Shown one piece after another: positions 16,278-24,764 of a stretch of DNA of 28,037 bases. The stretch spans positions 1-28,037 of the IMG/VR virus record IMGVR_UViG_3300032241_000303. One strand, given 5' to 3'. The translations under genes were made by a program, and so were the position numbers. The DNA comes from a virus. The notes under the pieces were generated by a model. It worked only from the letters and a program-made list of their open reading frames with translations. It ran no database searches and had not been told where the DNA came from. Every line of letters starts with the position of its first letter. The first letter of the stretch is position 1.

Positions 16278-17952
16278 AAATAAAGACAGTTACCGTGACA
16301 ATCCGTTACTGAAAAAAGTTGGTGTACAAGTAAAGTACACACAAGAACAGGCTCAAGAGTATGTAAGATGTGCAAAGGATCCGGTTTATTTTGCAGAACA
16401 TTACATCAAGATTGTTAACGTTGACCGTGGTTTGATGCCATTTGAGATGTGGGACTTTCAGAAGGACATGATTCGTCTGTTCCACAAGAATCGTTTTGCC
16501 ATCACTAAATGTCCCCGCCAGGTTGGTAAAACCACCACCTCCGTGGCATATCTTCTTTGGTTGACACTGTTCAACGACACACAAAACGTGGCCGTCCTGG
16601 CCAACAAGGGTTCTCTTGCACGAGATATTCTGGCAAAGTACCAGTTGGCATATGAAAACTTACCAATGTGGTTGCAACAAGGTGTTGTAATCTGGAACAA
16701 AGGTAACGTGGAACTAGAAAATGGTTCTAAGATTCGTGCTGACTCAACATCTTCTGCTGCCATTCGAGGTGGTTCATTTAACTGTGTATTCTTGGACGAG
16801 TTTGCTTTCGTTCCACCAAACATTGCACATGAATTTTTTAACTCGGTTTACCCTGTAATTTCATCAGGTAAAACGACAAAGATTATTATTGTGTCAACAC
16901 CGAACGGTATGAATCTGTTTTACAAGATGTGGATGGATGCAATTGGTAAGAAAAGTGACTATCAATCATTCGAGATTCATTGGTCTATGGTGCCAGGACG
17001 TGATGAAGCATGGAAAGAAGAAACAATTCGTAACACCTCAGAAGAACAATTCAGGCAAGAGTTTGAATGTGAGTTCTTGGGTTCTACAAATACACTTATC
17101 TCTGGCCAAAAATTGGCACAAATGGCATACATGGACCCGATTGCCAAACACGATAAGGTCAATGTGTATGAAATGCCTATCAAAGAAGATGGTGAAACAC
17201 ACAAAACTGACCACCTATATGCCATCTGTGTTGACGTTTCAGAGGGCAAGAACATGGACTCGTCTGCGTTTGTTGTCATGGATATCTCAGCAATGCCATA
17301 TAAAATGGTTGCGACTTACCACAGTTCGTCAATACATCCAGTATTATTCCCAACCGTAATCTACAATACCGCAAGGTTATTCAACGATGCATATGTGTTG
17401 GTTGAAATTAACAACACACCACAGGTTGCAGATATTCTACATAATGAACTTGAGTATGAAAACCTATGGAAAGTATTTACAGGTAACAAAAAACCACAAC
17501 AACTGTCTGCTGGCTTTGCAAGAGGTGTACAGTTAGGTTTAAAAATGTCACCTCAAGTGAAACGTATAGGTTGTGCTAACTTAAAAATGTTGGTTGAAGG
17601 TGACAAGATGGTCATCAATGACTTTGATGTCATTTCAGAATTGACCACATTTGTGCAAGACAAGAACTCATTTGCTGCTGAAGAAGGTTCAAATGATGAC
17701 TTGGTGATGTGTTTGGTGACATTTGCTTGGGCCACAACACAAAAATATTTCAAAGAAATAGTAAGTCACGATATTCGTAAACAGTTCCAAGTGGAACATA
17801 TGAACCAGATGGATGACGAAACTCTACCTGAGCCTATCATTGAGGATGGCATAGATAGAGGATTAGAATTGATTGATGGTGACTTATGGGATTCTACTCC
17901 TGGTGGAGATACCTACGGTAGTTTTATCCGAGATATGATGAAAAATCTATAA
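16270..17952 (+). CDS. gp17: Large terminase subunit (packaging ATPase and nuclease)
   Basis: A 560-residue packaging motor; T4 gp17 is 610. The ATPase domain has the Walker A-type motif CPRQVGKTT (81-89), Walker B CVFLDEF with Asp 176/Glu 177, and a coupling-type segment IIVSTPNGMN. The nuclease domain begins near 315, with the first acidic catalytic residue at Asp 322 (CVDVSEG), Glu in YVLVEINN, and a late acidic SNDDLVMCL. It pumps DNA into the prohead at the portal and cuts concatemers. It is the last gene of the gp13-gp17 block, and a late promoter for gp18 follows. Confidence 0.96.
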   Translation: MSENKDSYRDNPLLKKVGVQVKYTQEQAQEYVRCAKDPVYFAEHYIKIVNVDRGLMPFEMWDFQKDMIRLFHKNRFAITKCPRQVGKTTTSVAYLLWLTLFNDTQNVAVLANKGSLARDILAKYQLAYENLPMWLQQGVVIWNKGNVELENGSKIRADSTSSAAIRGGSFNCVFLDEFAFVPPNIAHEFFNSVYPVISSGKTTKIIIVSTPNGMNLFYKMWMDAIGKKSDYQSFEIHWSMVPGRDEAWKEETIRNTSEEQFRQEFECEFLGSTNTLISGQKLAQMAYMDPIAKHDKVNVYEMPIKEDGETHKTDHLYAICVDVSEGKNMDSSAFVVMDISAMPYKMVATYHSSSIHPVLFPTVIYNTARLFNDAYVLVEINNTPQVADILHNELEYENLWKVFTGNKKPQQLSAGFARGVQLGLKMSPQVKRIGCANLKMLVEGDKMVINDFDVISELTTFVQDKNSFAAEEGSNDDLVMCLVTFAWATTQKYFKEIVSHDIRKQFQVEHMNQMDDETLPEPIIEDGIDRGLELIDGDLWDSTPGGDTYGSFIRDMMKNL

Positions 17953-17963
17953 AAATAACGATT

Positions 17964-17971
17964 CATAAATA
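17964..17971 (+). promoter_or_regulatory. Putative T4-type late promoter upstream of gp18
   Basis: CATAAATA matches TATAAATA in seven of eight positions in the 70-base gap between gp17 and gp18. A strong AAGGAG ribosome site is at 18011-18016. Independent high expression would suit the abundant sheath and tube proteins. Confidence 0.6.
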
Positions 17972-18022
17972 TTCTTTATGGTATTCAACCACCAAACAAA
18001 ATAATTTCTTAAGGAGAAAAAT

Positions 18023-19723
18023 ATGGCGATTCAAGTATCTCCAGGAGTAGCAGTATCTGAAGTAGATTTAACAACAATCGTACCTTCAGCACTTTCTACC
18101 ACAGGCGCAATTGCAGGTTCATTTCAATGGGGTCCAGTAAACAATATTATCACAGTTACCAGTGAAACTGATATGGTTAATCGTTACACCCAACCAACAA
18201 ACGATGCTAACACTTATCAAACATTCTTTACCGCAGCATCTTTCTTGGCTTACGGCAATCAATTACAAGTTGTTCGTGCAGCAAATAGTGCAACATATAA
18301 CGCAACCGCAAACTCACAAGTAACACTTCAAGTTCAAAACAAAGATGTTTACCAAGCATCATACTTGAACCAAAACAATGCAAACATTGCTGGTCCATTC
18401 ATTGCTCGTTATCCAGGTACACTAGGAAGTTCTCTTTCTGTTTCTGTTTGCGCTAACACTTCATTGTTCTCAACATGGCAATATAAGAGCCTATTCTCTG
18501 CTGCTCCAGGAACATCCGCTTACGCAAATACTGTAAATGGTCAAAATGACGAATTGCACATTGTTGTGGTTGATACTAAAGGTTTGTTCACAGGTACAGC
18601 AAACACTGTTCTAGAAACATACGCTTTTGCTTCTAAAGCTTTTGATTCCGTAGATTCTTCGGGTAATTCAAATTACTACAAGAACAAGATTTTCAATAAC
18701 TCAGGTTATGTCTTCGCTATGGACCCACCAGAATATGCAACAACTTCTGCTACATGGGGTCTATTCACTGCAAACACAACATTTGCAAACACATTAGCTA
18801 ACGACAACTACAACCTAACTGGTGGCACATATGTTGTACCAACCGATGCAGATGTAACAAATGCTTATAGTTTGTTCACCAACAAACAAGCATCACAAAT
18901 CTCATTGGTAATGGCTGGTTCTGGTAGTACTGTTGTTCAACAGTATATTATCGATAACATTTCTACAGCTCGTACAGATTGTGTGGCGTTTATTTCTCCA
19001 CCACAAACTGATGTTGTTAACCAACCAGGTTCAGAATCTACCAACATCCAAACATGGTTAAATGCATTATCACGTAGCAACTCTTACACATTTGCCGACT
19101 CTGGTTGGAAATATATGTTTGACCGTTACAACAACGCATATCGTTGGGTTCCATTGAACGGCGACATGGCTGGTTTGTGTGTTTACACCGATAGCGTTCG
19201 TGATCCATGGTGGTCTCCAGCTGGTTTCAATCGTGGTAACTTGAAGAATGTTGTTAAGTTGGCATGGAATCCATCACAAACTTACAGAGACCAATTGTAT
19301 CCACTAGGTGTTAACCCAGTTGTTTCATTCCCTGGTCAAGGTACAGTATTGTTTGGTGACAAGACATTGCAATCTAAGCCATCAGCATTTGACAGAATTA
19401 ACGTTCGTAGATTGTTCATTGTTTTGGAACAAACAATTTCTAAAGCTGCACAATATTCATTGTTTGAATTTAACGATGCATTCACACAAGCACAATTTGT
19501 TTCACTTGTGACACCTTTCCTACGTCAAGTACAAGGTCGTCGTGGTATTTCAGACTTTGCTGTTGTTTGCGATTCTACAAATAACACACCTGCTGTTGTT
19601 GATGCAAATCAATTCGTTGGATCCATCTTTATTAAACCAGCACGTTCAATTAACTTCATTCAGTTAAACTTTGTTGCAGTTGGAACTGGCGTAGCGTTCT
19701 CAACAGTTACAAATGCCGTTTAA
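18023..19723 (+). CDS. gp18: Contractile tail sheath protein
   Basis: A 566-residue sheath subunit. The N-terminus VSPGVAVSEVDLTTIVPS is characteristic of T4-like sheath proteins, as are AIAGSFQWGPVN, the central DCVAFISPP, and the C-terminal half containing NVRRLFIVLEQTISKAAQYS and the closing FIQLNFVAV. Rings of gp18 surround the gp19 tube and contract on infection. It is shorter than T4 gp18 (659 residues), suggesting a smaller protease-resistant insertion domain. The ribosome site is ideal (AAGGAG, six bases before ATG). Confidence 0.95.
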   Translation: MAIQVSPGVAVSEVDLTTIVPSALSTTGAIAGSFQWGPVNNIITVTSETDMVNRYTQPTNDANTYQTFFTAASFLAYGNQLQVVRAANSATYNATANSQVTLQVQNKDVYQASYLNQNNANIAGPFIARYPGTLGSSLSVSVCANTSLFSTWQYKSLFSAAPGTSAYANTVNGQNDELHIVVVDTKGLFTGTANTVLETYAFASKAFDSVDSSGNSNYYKNKIFNNSGYVFAMDPPEYATTSATWGLFTANTTFANTLANDNYNLTGGTYVVPTDADVTNAYSLFTNKQASQISLVMAGSGSTVVQQYIIDNISTARTDCVAFISPPQTDVVNQPGSESTNIQTWLNALSRSNSYTFADSGWKYMFDRYNNAYRWVPLNGDMAGLCVYTDSVRDPWWSPAGFNRGNLKNVVKLAWNPSQTYRDQLYPLGVNPVVSFPGQGTVLFGDKTLQSKPSAFDRINVRRLFIVLEQTISKAAQYSLFEFNDAFTQAQFVSLVTPFLRQVQGRRGISDFAVVCDSTNNTPAVVDANQFVGSIFIKPARSINFIQLNFVAVGTGVAFSTVTNAV

Positions 19724-19749
19724 TATATAAAAGAAATTAGGAGAAAACA

Positions 19750-20319
19750 ATGGCTTTTAATCTATCAGAATTCGTAGGCAACTTAGCAGGGGACGGTGCC
19801 CGTCCCAATCTGTTCTCTGTTAGCCTAGTTTTTCCAACATTTGTATCTCTAGGTAGCGCAGCTAGCCAAAAAGTTACATTTATGGCAAAAGCAACACAAC
19901 TACCAGGTGCAACAATTGGTACTGTTACTACAAGTTACTTTGGTCGTGAACTAAAGTTTGCTGGTAACAGAACATTTGCTGACTGGTCGTTAACCGTTAT
20001 TAACGATGAAGACTTTTTGGTACGTGATGCACTAGAACAGTGGATGAACGCATTGAACAGTCACGTTGGTAATGCAAGAAACCCAAATGCTATTTCTGCA
20101 TTTAATTATCAAGTTGACGCATTAGTTAACCAATATAGTAAAGATGGTCAATCCATCATCAAACAGTACCAAGTTGTTGGTTTGTATCCAACTGATTTGG
20201 CACCAATTGATTTGGATTGGGGCACAAACGATTCTATTGAAGAATTCCAAGCCACATTCGCTTATCAATATTGGACTTCTAATACAACAGACCAAGATAA
20301 CGCAACAATCGCAATCTAA
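19750..20319 (+). CDS. gp19: Tail tube protein
   Basis: A 189-residue tube subunit; T4 gp19 is 163. Recognisable blocks are RPNLFSVSLVFP, ATQLPGATIGTV, YFGRELKFAGNRTFADWSLT, VINDEDFLVRDALEQWMNAL, and the late QYQVVGLYPTDLAPIDLDW. Hexameric rings stack to form the DNA channel inside the sheath. TAGGAG lies before the ATG. An intrinsic terminator follows its stop, so gp18-gp19 may form their own transcript. Confidence 0.95.
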   Translation: MAFNLSEFVGNLAGDGARPNLFSVSLVFPTFVSLGSAASQKVTFMAKATQLPGATIGTVTTSYFGRELKFAGNRTFADWSLTVINDEDFLVRDALEQWMNALNSHVGNARNPNAISAFNYQVDALVNQYSKDGQSIIKQYQVVGLYPTDLAPIDLDWGTNDSIEEFQATFAYQYWTSNTTDQDNATIAI

Positions 20320-20334
20320 TTTTGTTACATACAT

Positions 20335-20360
20335 AAGAGAGGGCATAAGTCCTCTCTTTT
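20335..20360 (+). terminator. Intrinsic terminator after gp19
   Basis: Inverted repeat AAGAGAGG (20335-20342) and CCTCTCTT (20351-20358) with an eight-base loop, ending in a T run to 20360. It lies in the 72-base gap between tube and portal genes and would cut the abundant sheath-tube message off from the head genes. No clear late promoter is visible between it and gp20. Confidence 0.8.
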
Positions 20361-20391
20361 ATGATTTATTTGAAACGGAACAAAAGAATAT

Positions 20392-22047
20392 ATGGCACAA
20401 AAGTTTAGTCTTTTTGGCTTTACTATTTCTCGCAAAGAGGAAGAAGAAAACCAATCCAACCAACAGTCGTTCAGTCCACCACCGAGCGATGATGGTGCAT
20501 TAACGATTACTTCTGCTGCCTATTATGGCACGTATGTTGACTTAGACGGTACTGCAAAAAATGAGGTAGAACTTATATCTCGTTACCGTGAAATGGCAAT
20601 GCAGCCAGAAATTGAATCGGCCATTGACGATATTGTCAACGAAGCCATTTGCCAAGACGATGATGGCAAGAACATTCAAATTATTCTTGATGATTTAAAT
20701 GTATCAGACAAGATTAAAAAAGCAATCAAAACGGAATTTCACCAAATCTTACGCATGTTGAACTATACCAACATGGCACAAGATATCTTCCGTAGATATT
20801 ATATTGATGGTAAATTGTATTACCACATTATTGTAGATAAAGAAAACCCAACAATGGGTATCAAAGAACTACGTTACGTTGACCCACGCAAAATGCGTAA
20901 GATTCGTGAAATCAAAAAACAAAAAGATGAACGAACCGGCGTAGAGGTAATGAATGTTGTTAATGAATATTACATCTATAATGATAAAGTCACTACAGGT
21001 TCTTCAACTAATTATGGACCAGTTGGCACCAGAATTACTACTGACTCTGTTATTTCTGTGGTTAGTGGACTTATGGATAGTCGCCGTGCGGTTGTTCTAT
21101 CTTACTTACACAAAGCAATCAAGCCACTAAACCAGTTGCGTATGATTGAGGATGCGACAGTTATCTATCGTATCTCACGTGCACCAGAACGTAGAATTTT
21201 CTATATTGACGTTGGTAACTTGCCTAAATTGAAGGCAGAACAATACCTACGTGACATTATGGTCAAGTACAAAAACAAACTTGTCTATGATGCCAATACA
21301 GGTGAAGTCCGTGATGACCGTAAATTCTTGTCTATGATGGAAGACTTCTGGTTACCACGTAGAGAAGGTGGCAAAGGTACAGAGATTACTACACTACCAG
21401 GTGGACAGAACCTAGGCGAGTTGGAAGACGTTAAATACTTTGAGAAGAAATTGTATAAATCATTGAACGTTCCAGTCTCCAGACTTGATCCTAACCAATC
21501 CGGGTTCTCTTTAGGCCGTGTTGGTGAAATCACACGTGATGAATTGAAGTTTGCCAAGTTCGTGGCACGTATGCGTAACAAGTTCTCTGACTTGTTCCAC
21601 CAAGCACTTAGAATTCAATTGGTACTTAAAGGCATCTGTACTGCTGAAGAATGGGAACAGTTCAAAGAACATGTTCACTATAACTTCATCAAAGACAACA
21701 ATTTTACTGAGCTTAAAGAAGCAGAACTGATGACACAAAGACTTCAGTTACTAAGTTCGGTTGATCCTTATACTGGTCGATATTTCTCACAAGCATGGAT
21801 TCAACGTAATGTGTTGAGATTGAATGATGATGAAATCAAGATTATGCAAGGCGAAATTGAAGAAGAAAAAGAAGCAGGTATTGGTTTGCCAGTTCAAGTC
21901 ACAAATGATGTTGCACAACAACAAATGTTGTCACAGATTCAAATGGATGATGCAGAACACCAAAATAGTTTAGATAAAGATATGGCAAAACATCAAAGCA
22001 AACTGGACCAAAGTAAAGAGAAAAATCCATCTAAAGTGGATCAATAA
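20392..22047 (+). CDS. gp20: Portal vertex protein
   Basis: A 551-residue portal subunit; T4 gp20 is 524. Family blocks include YREMAMQPEIESAIDDIVNE, YVDPRKMRKIREIK, a stem region with YLHKAIKPLNQLRMIEDATV and ISRAPERRIFYIDVGNLPK, WLPRREGGKGTEITTLPGG, and LDPNQSGFSLGRVGEITRDE. The C-terminus is a Lys/Gln/Glu-rich helical tail. Twelve copies form the DNA entry ring and nucleate head assembly. The ribosome site is weak (CGGAAC). A late-promoter-like box overlaps its stop codon. Confidence 0.95.
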   Translation: MAQKFSLFGFTISRKEEEENQSNQQSFSPPPSDDGALTITSAAYYGTYVDLDGTAKNEVELISRYREMAMQPEIESAIDDIVNEAICQDDDGKNIQIILDDLNVSDKIKKAIKTEFHQILRMLNYTNMAQDIFRRYYIDGKLYYHIIVDKENPTMGIKELRYVDPRKMRKIREIKKQKDERTGVEVMNVVNEYYIYNDKVTTGSSTNYGPVGTRITTDSVISVVSGLMDSRRAVVLSYLHKAIKPLNQLRMIEDATVIYRISRAPERRIFYIDVGNLPKLKAEQYLRDIMVKYKNKLVYDANTGEVRDDRKFLSMMEDFWLPRREGGKGTEITTLPGGQNLGELEDVKYFEKKLYKSLNVPVSRLDPNQSGFSLGRVGEITRDELKFAKFVARMRNKFSDLFHQALRIQLVLKGICTAEEWEQFKEHVHYNFIKDNNFTELKEAELMTQRLQLLSSVDPYTGRYFSQAWIQRNVLRLNDDEIKIMQGEIEEEKEAGIGLPVQVTNDVAQQQMLSQIQMDDAEHQNSLDKDMAKHQSKLDQSKEKNPSKVDQ

Positions 22048-22050
22048 ATA
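22043..22050 (+). promoter_or_regulatory. Putative T4-type late promoter upstream of the gp67-like gene
   Basis: AATAAATA, seven of eight matches to TATAAATA, overlaps the portal stop codon. The next ATG is at 22071 behind a strong GGAGG at 22062-22066. AT-rich chance matches are possible, so confidence is moderate. Confidence 0.45.
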
Positions 22051-22070
22051 AACACCATAACGGAGGAACT

Positions 22071-22670
22071 ATGTCATCAAGAGACCTAATCGATTACGCA
22101 ACACAAGATGATGCTGTTAATTTCAGAGCAGAATTGTATGCAGCCATTCATGACCGTGTTACAGCACACATTGAAGCCAAGAAACAAGAAATTGCTCAAG
22201 GCTTGTTGAATACAGAAGAAATGATGCCAAAGAAAAAAATGAAAAAAGAAGATGAAGCGCATCACATGAAAAAAGAAGAAGAAAAACCAAAACATGGTAT
22301 GCATGAAGAAGAAGACGAAAAAGAAAAAATGAAGTCTAAAATGAAGACAATGAAGAAAGAAATGTCTAAACACAGCATGAAAGAAAGTGATGATTCTTTG
22401 ACAGAAAACACACATGCATATCACATGCACGCCAGCAAAGCTCATGATTGCAGTGCAAGAGCATCAAAAATGTCTGAAGAATCAGAAAAAATGCGTGATG
22501 CAAAGTACCACGAAAAATGTGCAAAATGCCATGAAGAAGCATCTTTGATGCACCACCACGCTAAAGGTGAATCTCGTCATCACCACCATATGGAACATCA
22601 TACAAATATGATTATGCACCATAATGACATGAAACATATGCACAGAAATAGAATGTCTGAAAATTATTAA
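22071..22670 (+). CDS. gp67: gp67-like prohead core protein with His/Met/Lys/Glu-rich tail
   Basis: A 199-residue protein in the gp67 position between portal and protease. The first 45 residues (RDLIDYATQDDAVNFRAELY, then IEAKKQEIAQGLL) look like the N-terminal helices of T4-like gp67 core proteins. The rest is extreme in composition. Residues 50-105 are a Lys/Glu/Met/His mix. Residues 113-193 are packed with His and Met, with a CAKCH motif at 150-154 and runs such as RHHHHMEHH. T4 gp67 is about 80 residues, so the tail is an addition. In T4 the core is degraded by gp21 inside the prohead. The tail could bind metal (inference). Its stop overlaps the next ATG (TAATG). Confidence 0.65.
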   Translation: MSSRDLIDYATQDDAVNFRAELYAAIHDRVTAHIEAKKQEIAQGLLNTEEMMPKKKMKKEDEAHHMKKEEEKPKHGMHEEEDEKEKMKSKMKTMKKEMSKHSMKESDDSLTENTHAYHMHASKAHDCSARASKMSEESEKMRDAKYHEKCAKCHEEASLMHHHAKGESRHHHHMEHHTNMIMHHNDMKHMHRNRMSENY

Positions 22671-22957
22671 TGAGAAACTTTAAAGACTTTATCGTAGAAG
22701 ATACCATCGTTGAAGAAGACGATGGTATTTTGCTGCCTGAAGGATTTGTATATGATGAAGAACCTTTATTGGAAGCCGTTGCAGTCAAACATCATCATGA
22801 TATGCCAGCGGTTTTGGTGTTGAGAAGAACTTCTTTCCGTAAGTTTCCAAATGGTCAAACTATTGCTTTATACCACGCAGATAAGATTAATAAATATATC
22901 ACAATACCGTATGATGATGAAACGGTGTCAGTGACCTCGACGGTACATAATAAGTAA
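22670..22957 (+). CDS. Small protein in gp68 position (possible prohead core component)
   Basis: A 95-residue acidic protein translated from an ATG that overlaps the previous stop by one base. It has an acidic N-terminal half (DFIVEDTIVEEDDG, LLPEGFVYDEEPLLEAVAV). The second half is basic and strand-rich (AVLVLRRTSFRKF, KINKYITIPYDDE). Position between gp67-like and gp21 genes matches T4 gene 68, a core protein, but I see no firm similarity to it. Several LxE and IxE triplets (IVE, LLE) could be gp21 cleavage sites. Confidence 0.6.
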   Translation: MRNFKDFIVEDTIVEEDDGILLPEGFVYDEEPLLEAVAVKHHHDMPAVLVLRRTSFRKFPNGQTIALYHADKINKYITIPYDDETVSVTSTVHNK

Positions 22958-22965
22958 GGCAAATA

Positions 22966-23541
22966 ATGACTGCAAAATTTACATATCAAGTTTTAAGAGA
23001 TACACAAACAGACTCAGTTATTAAACTGACTGGAGTTTTTTCTGACGCAACCGCAGAAGCAAACGGTTCTCGTATTCAAGCAAACAGTTTGGCTTTTGCA
23101 CTAGATGCAAATGGTGCACAACTACATTCAGCACAAAGTCTTAGCAACACAGCACTTTCGTATTACGATTTACAACTTACTGGTGTTAAATACTTTGTTA
23201 ACTTTCCCACAACAACTATTGGTGGCGTAGAGATATATTGGAATGGTGCCGGTTCGAATACACAACTACAATATGCAAATTCTTCAACCATTTTACACTT
23301 GAACGGTCAAGGTGAATTTGGTCTAGGTGAACAGTTGCCTTCTATTTTAAATAACTCTGGTGTTGTTGGAGTTGCAAACACAGTTGGCAACGGAGATATT
23401 GGCGTAATGACAACAGGTGGTGTAGCAAATGCCGCATACACTTTGATTCTTACCTTACGTAAAAACAACCAAATGTATGCTCGTGGTCAGTTCCAAGATC
23501 CAGCAGCATTCAACTACAGACCATACAATATTACACCGTAA
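22966..23541 (+). CDS. Probable virion protein, tandem paralogue A
   Basis: A 191-residue, beta-rich protein that is not part of the T4 gene set. It is clearly paralogous to the next gene: both start with FTYQVLRDT, share VIKLT, SRI.ANSL, SYY.L, GDIGV and AYTLI, and end with RGQFQDPAAFNYRPYN and a final TP. The sandwich-like alternation and the location between core and protease genes suggest a head-associated or decoration protein, but no function is demonstrated. The ribosome site is TAAGG before the ATG. Confidence 0.75.
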   Translation: MTAKFTYQVLRDTQTDSVIKLTGVFSDATAEANGSRIQANSLAFALDANGAQLHSAQSLSNTALSYYDLQLTGVKYFVNFPTTTIGGVEIYWNGAGSNTQLQYANSSTILHLNGQGEFGLGEQLPSILNNSGVVGVANTVGNGDIGVMTTGGVANAAYTLILTLRKNNQMYARGQFQDPAAFNYRPYNITP

Positions 23542-23555
23542 GACTAGGAATAAAC

Positions 23556-24071
23556 ATGGCAAACATTTTCACATATCAAGTTTTGAGAGACACCACAGAA
23601 AAGGCAGTTATCAAACTGACTGCCAATTTTGATGGTTCTGGCCAAGAATATAATGTTTCTCGTATTGCGGCAAACTCATTGTCTGGAGCTTTGACAAGTA
23701 ACAACAATGTTATTCCAAACGGCACACCATTATCTTATTATGGTCTAACCGTAACTAGAATTGGTTACAATATTGCATCACAACAAAAAGGTTATATTGA
23801 ATTGTTTTGGACCGGCAACGGTGCAGCAAACAATGTACCAATCATGAACATGGACCTTTGCGGCGAATATTCAGAAGACCAAGGTATGGTTTCTATTCCA
23901 AATAATGCAGTTGGTGCAACTGGTGACATCGGTGTTCAAACTATTGGTTTGGTTGCAAATTGTGCGTATACATTAATTATTGAATTGCGTAAACAAAACG
24001 AATACTACCAACGTGGTCAATTCCAAGATCCAGCAGCATTCAATTACAGACCATACAACGTAACACCATAA
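23556..24071 (+). CDS. Probable virion protein, tandem paralogue B
   Basis: A 171-residue paralogue of the preceding gene, shorter by about 20 residues in the middle. The C-terminal 19 residues are nearly identical between the two, indicating a constrained binding or anchoring segment. It has two Cys residues (MDLCGEY, VANCAYT) that paralogue A lacks. AGGA lies before the ATG, and gp21 begins 11 bases after its stop. The role is unknown; a capsid or collar accessory protein is my inference. Confidence 0.75.
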   Translation: MANIFTYQVLRDTTEKAVIKLTANFDGSGQEYNVSRIAANSLSGALTSNNNVIPNGTPLSYYGLTVTRIGYNIASQQKGYIELFWTGNGAANNVPIMNMDLCGEYSEDQGMVSIPNNAVGATGDIGVQTIGLVANCAYTLIIELRKQNEYYQRGQFQDPAAFNYRPYNVTP

Positions 24072-24082
24072 TAGGTACAATA

Positions 24083-24727
24083 ATGAAACTCATTAAAGAA
24101 ATCAACGAAACAGTCAACTATCTGACAGAAGGCGCAGATGGTAAAAAAGAACTGTACATAGAAGGTCCATTCCTTGTTGCTGAAAAGAAAAACAAGAATG
24201 GTCGCCTATACGAATACAATACGATGAAAAAAGAAGTTCATCGTTATACAGAAGAATACATCAACAAACACCGTGCGTTTGGTGAATTGGGACATCCTGA
24301 TTCTCCAACCATTAACCTAGACCGTGTATCACACATGATTGTTGGTCTACGTGAAGACGGTAATCAATGGATCGGTAAAGCAAAGATTTTAGAAACACCA
24401 ATGGGACAAATTGCCCGTCAATTGATTGAAGGTGGTGCACAACTAGGTGTTTCTTCAAGAGGTATGGGATCATTGAAAAATGTTAACGGCGTTAATATTG
24501 TTCAACCCGACTTTTATCTAGCCACAGCGGCGGATATTGTAGCAGACCCTTCTGCGCCTGGAGCATTCGTTCAAGGCATTATGGAAGGAAAAGAATGGAT
24601 GTTGGTAAATGGTGTTTGGACTGAAGTAGAACACGCACAGGCGATTAGAGAAATCAAATCTGCATCGAGTGCGGACATCGAAGCAGTAAGTCTTCGCATA
24701 TTTGAAAACTTCATGAAAAAACTATAA
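24083..24727 (+). CDS. gp21: Prohead core protease
   Basis: A 214-residue T4-type prohead protease, herpesvirus-protease-like fold. Family blocks: YIEGPFLVAEKKNKNGRLY, AFGELGHPDSPTINLDRVSH with catalytic His 71, GAQLGVSSRGMGSL with the nucleophile Ser at 124 or 125, and FYLATAADIVADPSAPGAFV. It cleaves scaffold, core and capsid proteins after (L/I)xE during head maturation. Its ATG is at the usual place before gp22 and gp23. A late promoter follows its stop. Confidence 0.95.
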   Translation: MKLIKEINETVNYLTEGADGKKELYIEGPFLVAEKKNKNGRLYEYNTMKKEVHRYTEEYINKHRAFGELGHPDSPTINLDRVSHMIVGLREDGNQWIGKAKILETPMGQIARQLIEGGAQLGVSSRGMGSLKNVNGVNIVQPDFYLATAADIVADPSAPGAFVQGIMEGKEWMLVNGVWTEVEHAQAIREIKSASSADIEAVSLRIFENFMKKL

Positions 24728-24729
24728 CC

Positions 24730-24737
24730 TATAAATA
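24730..24737 (+). promoter_or_regulatory. T4-type late promoter upstream of gp22
   Basis: A perfect TATAAATA lies three bases after the gp21 stop, 28 bases before the gp22 ATG. AAGGAG is at 24752-24757. It probably boosts scaffold and capsid expression. Confidence 0.75.
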
Positions 24738-24764
24738 TTCAATACAAAATCAAGGAGATTTTAA

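Noticed and set aside
16937-17359. A 140-residue + strand frame inside gp17, and others inside gp22 and gp23
   Set aside because: They are out-of-frame shadows within strongly recognised genes, with no ribosome site or family resemblance.
19723-19732. TATATAAA-like sequence between gp18 and gp19 as a late promoter
   Set aside because: It departs from TATAAATA in the conserved core and is AT-rich by chance. gp19 can be reached by read-through from gp18.
22518-22532. CAKCH in the gp67-like protein read as a c-type haem site
   Set aside because: The protein has no signal peptide, and haem attachment to CxxCH needs export. The motif lies in a His/Met-rich low-complexity tail, so general metal binding is the more cautious reading.
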